Shown: in pieces, positions 1 through 8,687 of the stretch
How positions within the stretch are numbered: position 1 is the first letter of the stretch
Layout: each line of letters begins with the position of its first letter
Source of the DNA: Guptibacillus spartinae
Lineage (GTDB): Bacteria > Bacillota > Bacilli > Bacillales > Guptibacillaceae
DNA length: 64,000 nt
Direction of reading: 5' to 3'
Assembly (NCBI RefSeq): GCF_028610625.1
Contig: NZ_JAQQWU010000003.1
Span: 313,380-377,379 of the forward strand
The notes under the pieces: model-generated
Seen by the model: only the letters and a program-made list of their open reading frames with translations
The model's database searches: none
What the model was told of the DNA's origin: nothing
Position numbers and translations under genes: made by a program

Positions 1-1
1 G

Positions 2-394
2 GTCTTTCTACCATCGATTAAAATGGTTGAAAAAGTAAAAAACGTGTTTGACTCTCACCACCTTTCTTGTGAATTCGTCCATTCAGAAGATGAAGATCGC
101 GCGGCTAAAGTTCTTCAGTTCCGAAAAAAAGAAATACCGATCTTACTTTCTTCTACTATTCTTGAACGGGGCATTACGATTGAAAATGTTGCAGTTGCGG
201 TACTGGGAGCGGAGGATGATGTTTTCACAGAAAGTGCTCTTGTGCAAATTGCTGGCAGAGCAGGAAGAAGTGCTTCTTTTCCTGAAGGGGACGTATCGTT
301 TTTTCATTACGGGAAAACAACTGCTATGGTAGCGGCAGGTCGACACATTCGAAAAATGAACCAGGAAGCGAAGGCGAGAGGATGGTTAAAATAG
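2..394 (+). CDS. comFA: ComFA, DNA-uptake helicase (C-terminal fragment)
   Basis: The window opens inside this gene; only the last 130 codons are present, and the frame stays open to the left edge. The visible part is the C-terminal RecA-like lobe of a superfamily 2 helicase, with the motif VI-type stretch QIAGRAGRS and the upstream element STILERGITIENV. ComFA is the membrane-associated ATPase that helps pull single-stranded DNA through the ComEC channel during transformation. The family call rests on the helicase motifs plus the directly overlapping comFC. The stop codon overlaps the first 13 bases of comFC, implying translational coupling. In B. subtilis a small comFB gene lies between the two; it is absent here. 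Confidence 0.9.
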   Translation, partial: VFLPSIKMVEKVKNVFDSHHLSCEFVHSEDEDRAAKVLQFRKKEIPILLSSTILERGITIENVAVAVLGAEDDVFTESALVQIAGRAGRSASFPEGDVSFFHYGKTTAMVAAGRHIRKMNQEAKARGWLK

Positions 395-1098
395 CACGAT
401 GTTTATGGTGTGGAGAAGACATGAGTCAGCAGGTTTCATGGCAGCTTTTGTTTGGTATGAAAGTGACGTGTTGTGAAGCTTGTCAAAAGCAACTCCATCC
501 CATAAGAGGAGAAGTTTGTTTGAAATGTGGGCGCTCTCTTCAACAAATGGATGCGCGATTTGTGCAGGGAAAGCATTGTACCGATTGCGTGAGATGGGGA
601 GAACGAGGGTGGAAGGATGTTTTGATCCAAAATAAGTCCTTCTATGTTTACAATGATTTTTTGAAAAAGATTCTTGCGCGCTTTAAATATAGAGGTGATG
701 TTGACGTAGGGAGGGTTTTCTCAAGTTCCATTCACAAGGAGTTAATAAGGTCTTACTCATTCATCGATCAGGTCATTCCGATGCCTGCAAGTCCGGAACG
801 AATGTATGAAAGAGGGTTTAATCAGTGTGAGGTTTGGATTGAAGGCACGAAATTTATGGAAGTTTCTCCTTTAAAGAGAATGAGAAATGAAGATAAGCAG
901 TCTAAACGATCCAGAGAGCAGAGAATAAATCGGGAAGAAGAGATGTTCCAACTCGTAGATGAGGCAAATGTAGCCGGGAAAAAGCTTCTTTTGCTAGATG
1001 ATATTTATACAACGGGCACAACGATCCATCATGCTGCTCTCACGCTTAAAAAGGGAGGAGCTGCAGAGGTCTACTCCCTTACTTTATGTAGAGGATGA
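382..1098 (+). CDS. comFC: ComFC, competence phosphoribosyltransferase-fold protein
   Basis: 238 residues. The N-terminal quarter carries four cysteine pairs of a zinc-ribbon type (CLWC, CCEAC, CLKC, CTDC). The C-terminal part has the phosphoribosyltransferase signature LLLLDDIYTTGTT near residue 205. This is the ComF/GntX architecture required for efficient transformation; its biochemical activity is not settled, but it is thought to act with ComFA in processing or transporting incoming single-stranded DNA. The ATG lies within the end of comFA, so the two genes form one transcript. No clear rho-independent terminator follows; the next gene has its own promoter. Confidence 0.92.
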   Translation: MVKIARCLWCGEDMSQQVSWQLLFGMKVTCCEACQKQLHPIRGEVCLKCGRSLQQMDARFVQGKHCTDCVRWGERGWKDVLIQNKSFYVYNDFLKKILARFKYRGDVDVGRVFSSSIHKELIRSYSFIDQVIPMPASPERMYERGFNQCEVWIEGTKFMEVSPLKRMRNEDKQSKRSREQRINREEEMFQLVDEANVAGKKLLLLDDIYTTGTTIHHAALTLKKGGAAEVYSLTLCRG

Positions 1099-1161
1099 GT
1101 GTGTGTCGAAAACTTTATTAGAAAGCGCCTTCATTCGAGTGAAATCAACAAAAAACCCCCT

Positions 1162-1190
1162 TTGACAGAGGTTTGAGCCACACGTATAGT
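1162..1190 (+). promoter_or_regulatory. SigA promoter of the cold-shock gene
   Basis: Consensus -35 TTGACA at 1162-1167 and -10 TATAGT at 1185-1190, separated by exactly 17 bases. The predicted leader is only about 40 nt, much shorter than the long cold-shock leaders known from some csp genes. Confidence 0.8.
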
Positions 1191-1238
1191 TAATGTATGG
1201 CACTGCCATGAAGATTTTTGAAGGGAATGTTGAACAAG

Positions 1239-1439
1239 ATGCAGGGAAAAGTAAAATGGTTTAACAATGAAAAAGGTTTTGGCTTTATCGAAAGAGAAGA
1301 TGGCGACGATGTTTTTGTTCATTTCTCAGCAATCAATGGTGAAGGATTCAAGTCTCTAGAAGAAGGTCAGACGGTTGAATTCGAGATTGTTGAAGGTGCT
1401 CGTGGGCCACAGGCTGCTAATGTAGAAAAAGTATCTTAA
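1239..1439 (+). CDS. Cold-shock protein, CspB family
   Basis: 66 residues, a single OB-fold cold-shock domain. RNP1 (KGFGFI) and RNP2 (VFVHF) are both present. Such proteins bind single-stranded nucleic acid and act as RNA chaperones. The ATG at 1239 gives the typical family N-terminus (MQGKVKWFN). In-frame upstream starts (TTG 1218, ATG 1227) would add residues absent from the family, and the AAGGGA ribosome-binding site at 1221-1226 sits directly against ATG 1227. The gene is monocistronic, between a consensus promoter and a strong terminator. It occupies the place where B. subtilis has flagellar genes. Which csp paralogue it is cannot be decided. Confidence 0.9.
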   Translation: MQGKVKWFNNEKGFGFIEREDGDDVFVHFSAINGEGFKSLEEGQTVEFEIVEGARGPQAANVEKVS

Positions 1440-1455
1440 TTAAAACAAATACGTA

Positions 1456-1490
1456 AAGTCGCTATCAGATCCGATAGCGGCTTTTTATTT
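1456..1490 (+). terminator. Rho-independent terminator after csp
   Basis: Stem CGCTATC (1460-1466) / GATAGCG (1473-1479), extended by weak pairs and followed by CTTTTTATTT. Confidence 0.85.
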
Positions 1491-1597
1491 AGAGCAATTT
1501 TAGAGTGAAAAAGGGATTAATGAGAATTAATGTAAAAAAATGTCGGATTTTAACGTGTTTTGTGAAAAAAACGTAAAAATAATTGTGTTTTTTTAAA

Positions 1598-1624
1598 GTT
1601 TATAGAGGGGAATAGAGTGGGTAT
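1598..1624 (+). promoter_or_regulatory. Candidate SigB (general stress) promoter of hpf
   Basis: GTTTAT at 1598-1603, 15 bases, then GGGTAT at 1619-1624. This fits the SigB pattern GTTTAA-N12-15-GGGWAW, and yvyD/hpf of B. subtilis is a SigB-controlled gene. Confidence 0.65.
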
Positions 1625-1667
1625 AACGAATACTATAGTTATAGCATGGAAGGAGGAGTGCCACATG

Positions 1668-2231
1668 ATGAATTTCAACATCCGTGGTGAAAACATTAAA
1701 GTTACACCTGCAATGAGAGAATATACTGAGAAGAAGGTAAGTAAACTTGAAAGGTATTTCGATACTCCACCTAATTCTGATGTTCATGTCAATATGAAGG
1801 TCTATAACGACCAACAAATGATCGAAGTTACCATCCCAATGCCAAACCTTCTACTTCGAGCAGAAGAAGAGCATCAAGATATGTATGCAGCTATTGATTT
1901 GGTTGTTGAGAAACTTGAGCGTCAAATTCGCAAGCATAAAACGAAAGTTAATCGCAAATTCCGTCAGGAAGGTAGCGTAAAATATATGTTCCGCGATGAA
2001 CTTAATCCAACAACGACTAGCGTCGCTGAAGCTGATATGGATGATGATGACGATCTGCAAGTAGTGAAAACAAAACGTTTTACGTTTAAACCAATGGACG
2101 TTGAAGAAGCTATTCTTCAAATGGACATGCTTGGCCATAGTTTCTTCGTTTTCTCTAATGCAGTGACAGGAAGTACTGGCGTTGTTTATCGCCGCAAAGA
2201 TGGAAAATACGGCCTAATTGAACAAGATTAA
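1668..2231 (+). CDS. hpf: Ribosome hibernation promoting factor, long form
   Basis: 187 residues. The N-terminal half is the HPF/YfiA beta-alpha-beta domain (start FNIRGENIKVTPAM) that binds the 30S decoding site. The C-terminal part (from about residue 125, TKRFTFKPMDVEEAILQMD) is the dimerisation domain that joins two 70S ribosomes into inactive 100S particles. The long form is typical of Firmicutes. ATG 1668 gives the usual N-terminus; ATG 1665 directly upstream is equally reachable from the strong GGAGGAG site at 1652-1658. Genes upstream of 1665 in the same frame are unlikely because the putative SigB promoter lies there. Followed by a terminator, then secA, as in B. subtilis. Confidence 0.95.
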   Translation: MNFNIRGENIKVTPAMREYTEKKVSKLERYFDTPPNSDVHVNMKVYNDQQMIEVTIPMPNLLLRAEEEHQDMYAAIDLVVEKLERQIRKHKTKVNRKFRQEGSVKYMFRDELNPTTTSVAEADMDDDDDLQVVKTKRFTFKPMDVEEAILQMDMLGHSFFVFSNAVTGSTGVVYRRKDGKYGLIEQD

Positions 2232-2247
2232 CGAATAATATAAATCA

Positions 2248-2280
2248 GGGCAGGGGGAACGATCCCCTGCCCTTTCCCTA
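2248..2280 (+). terminator. Terminator after hpf
   Basis: 9-bp perfect GC-rich stem GGGCAGGGG (2248-2256) / CCCCTGCCC (2264-2272), followed by a short pyrimidine tract. Confidence 0.75.
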
Positions 2281-2344
2281 TATAAAGAACTTTCCATTCC
2301 TTCATTAATATAGTCTTTCGGGCAACAGGCTTTTTTTTACTTTC

Positions 2345-2373
2345 TTGTGCCTCCAGCAACTAATTGTTAAAAT
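2345..2373 (+). promoter_or_regulatory. Candidate SigA promoter of secA
   Basis: TTGTGC (2345-2350), 17-base spacer, TAAAAT (2368-2373). It leaves a leader of about 70 nt. Confidence 0.5.
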
Positions 2374-2447
2374 AGCTACATAGTATCAAAAATTCTAAGT
2401 TTAGTTATACATTAGCACTCTACTGACAACAAAAGAGGAGCGTTTCT

Positions 2448-4961
2448 ATGAAAGCTTTATTACGTAAAATTATACCGAATGGTAACGAGCGTCAGGTTAG
2501 CCGATTGCAAAAAATTGCCGATCAAGTGGAGAATTATTCAGATGAAATGAAACAGTTATCTGACGAGCAGCTTCGTAACAAAACGGAAGAATACAAAGAG
2601 CGAATTGAAAAGGGAGAAAAGCTCGATAAAATGTTACCGGAAGTGTATGCGACTGTAAGAGAAGCGTCAGAACGCGTTCTTGGTATGCGCCCGTTTCCAG
2701 TACAAATCATGGGAGCAGCCGCTCTTCATGAAGGAAATATTGCAGAAATGAAAACAGGTGAAGGTAAAACACTTAGTGCCACAATGCCTGTCTATTTAAA
2801 CGCATTAACTGGAAAAGGCGTTCACGTCATTACGGTTAACGAATATCTTGCTAAGCGTGACGCTGAAGAAATGGGAGAGCTATACCATTTTCTTGGTCTG
2901 ACAGTTGGGTTAAACATTAGTGGGCTATCTAAAGAAGAAAAAGCCGAAGCGTATGCTGCGGATATTACGTATGGAACAAACAATGAGTTTGGTTTTGACT
3001 ATTTACGTGACAACATGGTGCTTTATAAAGAAGAAATGGTGCAACGTCCTCTTCATTATTCCATAATTGATGAAGTTGACTCTGTTTTAATCGATGAAGC
3101 AAGAACACCGCTCATTATTTCAGGTAGCGCTGAGAAATCGACGACGCTATACATTCAAGCGAATCAATTTGTTCGAACCTTAAAAGAAGAAGACGACTAC
3201 AATGTTGATATTAAAACAAAGAATGTTCAATTAACGGAAGATGGGATTACAAAAGCAGAAAAATTCTTCTCAATTGAAAATCTATATGATTACAAACATG
3301 TTCAGCTAAACCACCATATTAACCAGGCAATGAAAGCGAACTTTATTATGCAACTGGATATGGACTACGTCGTTCAAGATGAAGAAGTGGTGATCGTAGA
3401 CTCCTTTACTGGTCGTTTGATGGCAGGGCGTCGCTATAGTGATGGACTGCACCAGGCAATTGAAGCAAAAGAAGGCCTGGTTATTCAGCGTGAGAGTATG
3501 ACGCTTGCCACGATTACTTTCCAGAACTACTTTAGAATGTATGAAAAGCTTTCAGGTATGACGGGTACAGCGAAAACAGAGGAAGAAGAATTCCGTAACA
3601 TTTACAATATGAATGTTATTGCGATTCCGACTAACAAACCGATTGCGCGGATGGATTATCCGGATCTAGTTTACAAATCAACGAATGGTAAATTCCAGGC
3701 TCTTGCTAGAGAAATTGAAGAGCGTCATAAAAAAGGACAACCCATCCTTGTAGGTACAGTAGCCGTTGAAACGTCGGAGTTAATCTCACAGTTTTTAAAG
3801 AAACGCGGTATTCCGCATAACATCTTAAATGCGAAAAATCATGCACGTGAAGCAGAAATTATTGAATCAGCAGGCCAAAAAGGTGCTGTTACGATCGCCA
3901 CAAACATGGCAGGTCGAGGAACAGACATCAAGCTTGGAACCGGCGTAATAGATCTTGGCGGACTCTTCATCCTAGGGACAGAACGTCATGAAAGTCGAAG
4001 AATTGATAACCAGTTGCGCGGACGCTCAGGTCGTCAAGGTGACCCGGGTGAATCACGTTTCTATATCTCGATGGAAGATGAACTGATGAGAAGGTTCGGT
4101 TCAGATAATATGATGAACATGATGAATCGTCTCGGTATGGAAGAGGATCAGCCGATTGAATCGAAGCTCGTATCAAGAGCAGTAGAGTCGGCACAAAAGC
4201 GTGTTGAAGGAAACAACTATGATGCACGTAAACAGCTACTTCAGTATGATGATGTTATGAGACAGCAGCGTGAAATCATTTACGCGCAGCGTGCAGAAGT
4301 ACTTGAATCTGATAATTTACGTGACATTGTCGAAACCATGTTAACTTCCGTGATTACGCGTATTGTGGATGCTCATACAGGTGATGAGGACATTCAAGAA
4401 GAGTGGGATCACCAGGCCATTCTTGACCATGCGAAAGGAATTTTCCTTCAAGAAGGTCAAGTAACGGTAAAAGATATTAAAGGCCTTGATAAGGAAGAGA
4501 TCGTTGAACTTCTCGTTGAGAAAATGAAAGTGAACTACGATGAGAAAGAAGCGGCGTTTGAACCGGAACGCATGCGTGAATTTGAAAAAGTGATTCTTCT
4601 TCGCAGTGTGGATCGCAAATGGATGGACCACATTGATGCGATGGATCAGCTTCGTCAAGGTATCCATTTAAGAGCATATGGACAAAATGATCCGCTCCGT
4701 GAATACCAATTCGAAGGATATGAAATGTTCGAAGATATGGTTGCTGAGATTGAAGAAGAAGTAGCAACTTATATTATGAAAGCTCAAATTGAAAGCAATT
4801 TGAAGCGGGAAAAAGTAGCTGAAGGAAAGGCTGTTAATCCGAAAGAAGAGGGAAGTACAAAGCCAAAACCTGTTAAGAAAAAACAGGACATTGGCCGAAA
4901 TGACCCATGTCCTTGCGGAAGTGGTAAGAAATACAAGAATTGTCACGGCAAAGCAGAATAA
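2448..4961 (+). CDS. secA: SecA, preprotein translocase ATPase
   Basis: 837 residues, the usual Bacillus length. Motor of the Sec pathway: it binds preproteins and pushes them through SecYEG. Walker A MKTGEGKT is near residue 102 and the Walker B/DEAD region [15 protein letters not shown] near 205. The nucleotide-binding fold 2 motif GRGTDIKLG lies near 490 and GRSGRQGD near 525. The C-terminus has the SecB/lipid-binding zinc motif [13 protein letters not shown] after a flexible lysine/proline linker. ATG 2448 is preceded by AGAGGAG. Downstream prfB is probably cotranscribed, with a hairpin in between. Confidence 0.98.
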   Translation: MKALLRKIIPNGNERQVSRLQKIADQVENYSDEMKQLSDEQLRNKTEEYKERIEKGEKLDKMLPEVYATVREASERVLGMRPFPVQIMGAAALHEGNIAEMKTGEGKTLSATMPVYLNALTGKGVHVITVNEYLAKRDAEEMGELYHFLGLTVGLNISGLSKEEKAEAYAADITYGTNNEFGFDYLRDNMVLYKEEMVQRPLHYSIIDEVDSVLIDEARTPLIISGSAEKSTTLYIQANQFVRTLKEEDDYNVDIKTKNVQLTEDGITKAEKFFSIENLYDYKHVQLNHHINQAMKANFIMQLDMDYVVQDEEVVIVDSFTGRLMAGRRYSDGLHQAIEAKEGLVIQRESMTLATITFQNYFRMYEKLSGMTGTAKTEEEEFRNIYNMNVIAIPTNKPIARMDYPDLVYKSTNGKFQALAREIEERHKKGQPILVGTVAVETSELISQFLKKRGIPHNILNAKNHAREAEIIESAGQKGAVTIATNMAGRGTDIKLGTGVIDLGGLFILGTERHESRRIDNQLRGRSGRQGDPGESRFYISMEDELMRRFGSDNMMNMMNRLGMEEDQPIESKLVSRAVESAQKRVEGNNYDARKQLLQYDDVMRQQREIIYAQRAEVLESDNLRDIVETMLTSVITRIVDAHTGDEDIQEEWDHQAILDHAKGIFLQEGQVTVKDIKGLDKEEIVELLVEKMKVNYDEKEAAFEPERMREFEKVILLRSVDRKWMDHIDAMDQLRQGIHLRAYGQNDPLREYQFEGYEMFEDMVAEIEEEVATYIMKAQIESNLKREKVAEGKAVNPKEEGSTKPKPVKKKQDIGRNDPCPCGSGKKYKNCHGKAE

Positions 4962-4966
4962 TGCCG

Positions 4967-4994
4967 GGCAGGTGTTCGAGGATGAACACCTGCC
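4967..4994 (+). terminator. Hairpin between secA and prfB (partial terminator or processing site)
   Basis: 11-bp perfect stem GGCAGGTGTTC / GAACACCTGCC with a short loop, followed by TATTCTATG rather than a true T-run. It may attenuate or stabilise rather than end the secA-prfB transcript. Confidence 0.5.
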
Positions 4995-5031
4995 TATTCT
5001 ATGTAAAATAATAAGGTAGAGGTGCAGATAA

Positions 5032-6142
5032 ATGGAAATGCATGAAATTCGTAGCGAATTAAATACAATTGAAACACGACTAAACGATTTTAGGGGGTCT
5101 CTTTGACCTCGAAAATAAGAGAGCTCGCATTGATGAATTAGATATTCAAATGACAGATCCAGATTTTTGGAATGACCAGAATGCTGCTCAGAAAGTGATT
5201 AACGAGTCGAATGCATTAAAAGAAGCGGTGAATGATTTCGATTCACTTCAGGAAAGTTATGAGAACCTGGAAGTTTCCTATGAATTAGTGAAGGAAGAGA
5301 ACGATCAGGAATTATTTGAAGATCTTGAAGTTGAAATTAAAGATCTTAAAAAAGCCGTGAATCAATTCGAATTAACACTTCTTTTAAGTGAAGAGCATGA
5401 TAAAAATAACGCCATTCTTGAATTGCATCCGGGCGCTGGTGGTACGGAGTCTCAAGACTGGGCGTCAATGCTTCTTCGAATGTATACGCGTTATGGAGAG
5501 AAAAAAGGATTTAAAGTAGAAACGCTTGATTATCTACCTGGGGATGAGGCCGGCGTAAAAAGTGTCACCCTAAACTTTAAAGGTCATAATGCTTACGGAT
5601 ATTTAAAAGCTGAAAAAGGCGTTCATCGCCTTGTTCGAATTTCACCATTTGACTCAAGCGGTCGACGTCACACATCGTTTGTATCCTGTGAAGTTATGCC
5701 TGAATTCAATGATGAAATTGAAATTGATATTCGGACGGAAGATTTAAAAATTGATACGTATCGCGCCAGTGGAGCGGGCGGACAGCACATTAATACGACA
5801 GACTCGGCTGTTCGAATTACGCACCTTCCAACAAATGTTGTCGTAAGCTGTCAGGGTGAACGTTCGCAAATTAAAAACCGTGAACAGGCGATGAAAATGT
5901 TAAAAGCGAAACTTTATCAATTGAAAATTGAGGAACAAGAAGCGGAACTTGACGAAATCCGAGGCGAACAGAAAGAAATCGGCTGGGGTAGTCAAATTCG
6001 TTCTTATGTTTTCCACCCCTATAGTATGGTGAAAGACCACCGTACGAACATGGAGGTTGGGAATACCCAATCTGTTATGGATGGTGATTTAGATCCGTTT
6101 ATTGACGCCTTCTTACGTTCTCGCTTAAATGAACAAAATTAA
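5032..6142 (+). CDS. prfB: Peptide chain release factor 2, programmed +1 frameshift
   Basis: The gene is split over two frames. From ATG 5032 (site AGAGGTG), 24 codons run to CTT-TGA at 5101-5106. The preceding AGGGGG (5092-5097) is the internal Shine-Dalgarno element and lies 3 bases from CTT, the textbook autoregulatory shift site. After a +1 slip, reading resumes at GAC 5105, giving 369 residues, the normal RF2 length. RF2-specific tripeptide SPF ([10 protein letters not shown]) and catalytic GGQ ([13 protein letters not shown]) are both present. RF2 reads UGA and UAA stop codons; low RF2 favours the frameshift, so the gene senses its own product. Lies after secA as in B. subtilis. Confidence 0.97.
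5092..5107 (+). promoter_or_regulatory. RF2 autoregulatory frameshift signal
   Basis: AGGGGG, three spacer bases, then CTTTGAC. The slippery CTT is followed by in-frame UGA, and the +1 frame continues with GAC. This is the conserved prfB recoding site. Confidence 0.95.
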
Positions 6143-6144
6143 AG

Positions 6145-6184
6145 ATAAGCCCTTCTGTTTATATAGGAGGGCTTATTTTTATTT
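6145..6184 (+). terminator. Terminator after prfB
   Basis: 11-bp stem ATAAGCCCTTC (6145-6155) / GGAGGGCTTAT (6166-6176), running into a T-rich tract. Confidence 0.8.
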
Positions 6185-6282
6185 CATGAAAGGATAAATG
6201 ATCTTATGTTTTGAATGAAATAGGGCAAAATAAACCGAAAGACAGAAGCACTTCAACATGATAACGCGCTGCTACAATGCGG

Positions 6283-6311
6283 TTTACACCCTATAAACCC
6301 GGTGATATACT
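6283..6311 (+). promoter_or_regulatory. SigA promoter of yvjA
   Basis: TTTACA (6283-6288), 17 bases, TATACT (6306-6311). Confidence 0.65.
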
Positions 6312-6364
6312 ACGAAAGGCTTTTGCTTAGAAGAAGCAGTGACGAAAATCATCGAAGTAAGTGA

Positions 6365-7249
6365 GTGAGTAGAGTTATGATAGCAACGTTAGCGAAATTT
6401 ACAGCAAGAAAAGTTTCACCGTACCATAGGATTCTGGAATATGTAAGCGTTATGATTGGATCGGCCATTGTAGCGATTGCCTTTAACCTTTTCTTACTTC
6501 CTAACAGTATTGCTTCCGGTGGAGTAAGTGGAATTAGTACGATCACAAAAGGCGTGTTTGATTGGAAACCAGCTTATGTTCAATGGGCTTTTAACATCCC
6601 TCTGTTTATTAGCGGATTAATTTTTCTTGGGAAAAAATATGGCCCAAAAACGTTGGTTGGAACCCTCTTCCTCCCATTCGTTGTAAAGCTAACGGAAAAC
6701 GTTGAACCGGCGACAACCGACCCCTTATTAGGTGCTCTGTTCGGTGGTTTAGGTGTCGGCATTGGTTTAGGAATCGTATTTAGAGGAAAAGCTTCAACAG
6801 GTGGTACGGATCTTGCGGCTCAAATTGTGAATAAGTATACAGGAGTCTCTCTTGGCACGTGCGTCTTTATGATTGATGGATTAATTGTTGTAGCATCGGC
6901 GTTTGTTTTTAGTCTTGAAGAAGCCCTTTATGCCCTGATCGCCATGTACTTAACAGGTAAAACAATTGATGTTGTCCAGCTTGGCCTTGGTTATTCAAAA
7001 ATGGCCTTAATTATTTCAGATAAAGAAGAAGAGCTGCGAGAAGGGATCATTACGGTCGTTGATCGTGGGGTAACGAGAATATCCGGTCAAGGCGGTTACA
7101 CTAATGATAAACGACCAATTCTTATGGTGGTTGTAGCACAAAATGAAGTAACGAAATTAAAAGAACTTGTAAAAGGCGTTGATCCGTCTGCATTTGTAAT
7201 TGTGTCGAATGCAACGGAAGTGTTAGGAGAAGGTTTTAAAAGAGAATAA
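6365..7249 (+). CDS. yvjA: YitT-family integral membrane protein
   Basis: 294 residues. An N-terminal YitT (DUF161) membrane domain has about five hydrophobic segments, with the glycine-rich motif NSIASGGVSGIS after the first. A soluble C-terminal DUF2179 domain follows from about residue 215 (MALIISDKEEELREGI). Function of the family is not established. B. subtilis yvjA has the same place between prfB and cccB, which supports the name. The start is uncertain: GTG 6365 gives the full frame, while ATG 6377 is a reasonable alternative, and neither has a strong ribosome-binding site. A good promoter lies at 6283-6311. Confidence 0.85.
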   Translation: MSRVMIATLAKFTARKVSPYHRILEYVSVMIGSAIVAIAFNLFLLPNSIASGGVSGISTITKGVFDWKPAYVQWAFNIPLFISGLIFLGKKYGPKTLVGTLFLPFVVKLTENVEPATTDPLLGALFGGLGVGIGLGIVFRGKASTGGTDLAAQIVNKYTGVSLGTCVFMIDGLIVVASAFVFSLEEALYALIAMYLTGKTIDVVQLGLGYSKMALIISDKEEELREGIITVVDRGVTRISGQGGYTNDKRPILMVVVAQNEVTKLKELVKGVDPSAFVIVSNATEVLGEGFKRE

Positions 7250-7291
7250 CCCGGTAATAGTATAGAAAACAAAATGGAAAAGGGTGGAACT

Positions 7292-7666
7292 ATGAAGAAA
7301 TGGGTCGGAATGTTATTTGCAGTTGTTTTACTTTTTAGCCTTGTAGCGTGTGGTGGAGAAAACAGTGAAAATGAAAGCAGTAATGACAGTTCTTCAAACA
7401 GCGCCTCTGAAAATGCAGGAGAGTCGTCAGGAGAATATGATGCTACAGCTGCAGAAGCTACATATCAAAAGAATTGCTTGAGCTGTCATGGTGATAACCT
7501 TCAAGGGAAAGTAGGACCTAAGATTTCAGACATAGGGTCGCGACTATCCAAAGATGAAATACTAACTGTGATACAAAATGGAAAAGGTCAAATGCCTGGA
7601 AATATTCTGGGAGGAGATACAGAAAAAGAAGAAAATTTAGCAAGTTGGCTAGCCGATATGAAATAA
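7292..7666 (+). CDS. cccB: Cytochrome c551, lipoprotein
   Basis: 124 residues. Signal peptide with lipobox LVAC (mature Cys near residue 21), then a serine/asparagine/glutamate-rich linker. A c-type haem domain follows, with the covalent haem site CLSCH near residue 67 and a probable axial methionine in GQMPG. It would be lipid-anchored on the outer face of the membrane and carry electrons in the respiratory chain. ATG 7292 has AAGGGTGG ahead; the upstream in-frame ATG 7274 covers that site and is unlikely. Order yvjA-cccB-ftsE matches B. subtilis. Confidence 0.93.
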   Translation: MKKWVGMLFAVVLLFSLVACGGENSENESSNDSSSNSASENAGESSGEYDATAAEATYQKNCLSCHGDNLQGKVGPKISDIGSRLSKDEILTVIQNGKGQMPGNILGGDTEKEENLASWLADMK

Positions 7667-7673
7667 ATGATCT

Positions 7674-7700
7674 AGCACTCGATTAGAGTGCTTTTTTATT
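7674..7700 (+). terminator. Terminator after cccB
   Basis: 7-bp stem AGCACTC / GAGTGCT with loop GATTA, followed by TTTTTTATTT. Confidence 0.85.
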
Positions 7701-8000
7701 TGGAAATGAACAAATAATCTCCATTAACCCGTGAAAAGTAACTTGTATTTATAGAGAGAACATCAAAAATCACTTAATAGATTGTGTAATAATCTATTAA
7801 ATATTAATGGTTTATTGCAGAAGATGTCATATTCGGGAGTCTTGAAACAAAAATGTAATAAAAATTTGTCTTAAAATAGCGAATTTGTTTGTTATAATAT
7901 CTTCAGATGTAAAGGAACTAATCAATAAACGAACTATCAATAAGAACCTTACTCCTAAGAATTTGCATCGAGAATTTAAGCAAGTAGGAAGTGGTACAAT
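7701..8000 (+). other. AT-rich intergenic region upstream of ftsE
   Basis: No open frame of note. It holds a perfect 10-bp inverted repeat at 7774-7800 (TTAATAGATT, 7 bases, AATCTATTAA). It also holds a consensus -10 TATAAT at 7893-7898, with only a poor -35 (TTAAAA 16 bases upstream). The ftsE leader would be about 100 nt. Confidence 0.5.
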
Positions 8001-8687
8001 TTGATCGAAATGAAAGATGTTTGGAAAACGTATAACAATGGCATTAAAGCAATCAACGGAATTGATATTAAGATTAATAAAGGCGAGTTTGTTTACATAG
8101 TTGGGCCAAGTGGTGCCGGTAAGTCAACTTTTATGAGAATGATGTATCGGGAAGAAAAGGCTACAAGTGGAACAATCATTATTAACGGAAAAGATGTTGG
8201 CAAGTTAAAGAACAAGCATGTACCTAAGCTACGCCGCGAAATCGGCGTTGTTTTTCAGGATTTTAAGCTTTTACCAAGGTTAACCGTTTATGAAAACGTC
8301 GCTTTTGCTCTTGAAGTCATCGAAGAAAGCAAAGCAAATACGCGCAAGCGAGTCATGGAAACGTTAAGTCTCGTTAATTTGAAAAACAAAGCAAGGTTCC
8401 TTCCTGATGAACTTTCTGGGGGAGAACAGCAGAGGGTTTCAATAGCAAGAGCGATCGTCAATAATCCTCACATTCTACTTACTGATGAACCAACAGGTAA
8501 CCTGGATCCAGAAACAGCGTGGGGAATTATGGATTTACTTGATCAAATCAACAATCGCGGTACAACTGTTATTATGGCTACCCATAATAAGGATATTGTG
8601 AATACATTCAGAAAACGTGTTATTGCAATTGATGGTGGTTTGGTAACCCGTGATGAAGCAAGAGGTGAATACGGGTATGAAAATTAA
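8001..8687 (+). CDS. ftsE: FtsE, cell-division ABC transporter ATPase
   Basis: 228 residues, complete ABC ATPase. Walker A GPSGAGKST near residue 37, signature LSGGEQQRV near 138, Walker B ILLTDEPTG near 158. FtsEX does not import a substrate; it transmits ATP-driven conformational change across the membrane to activate a peptidoglycan hydrolase. TTG 8001 is chosen because it gives the conserved family N-terminus MIEMKDV and is preceded by AGGAAGTGG. The 3' end overlaps ftsX by 11 bases. Confidence 0.96.
   Translation: MIEMKDVWKTYNNGIKAINGIDIKINKGEFVYIVGPSGAGKSTFMRMMYREEKATSGTIIINGKDVGKLKNKHVPKLRREIGVVFQDFKLLPRLTVYENVAFALEVIEESKANTRKRVMETLSLVNLKNKARFLPDELSGGEQQRVSIARAIVNNPHILLTDEPTGNLDPETAWGIMDLLDQINNRGTTVIMATHNKDIVNTFRKRVIAIDGGLVTRDEARGEYGYEN

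Noticed and set aside
1617-1667. Longer in-frame start for hpf
   Set aside because: It overlaps the candidate SigB -10 and lacks a ribosome-binding site; the strong site at 1652-1658 serves ATG 1665/1668.
6185-6364. Riboswitch in the yvjA leader
   Set aside because: The sequence did not fit any riboswitch consensus I know, and the promoter lies inside it, leaving only about 50 nt of leader.
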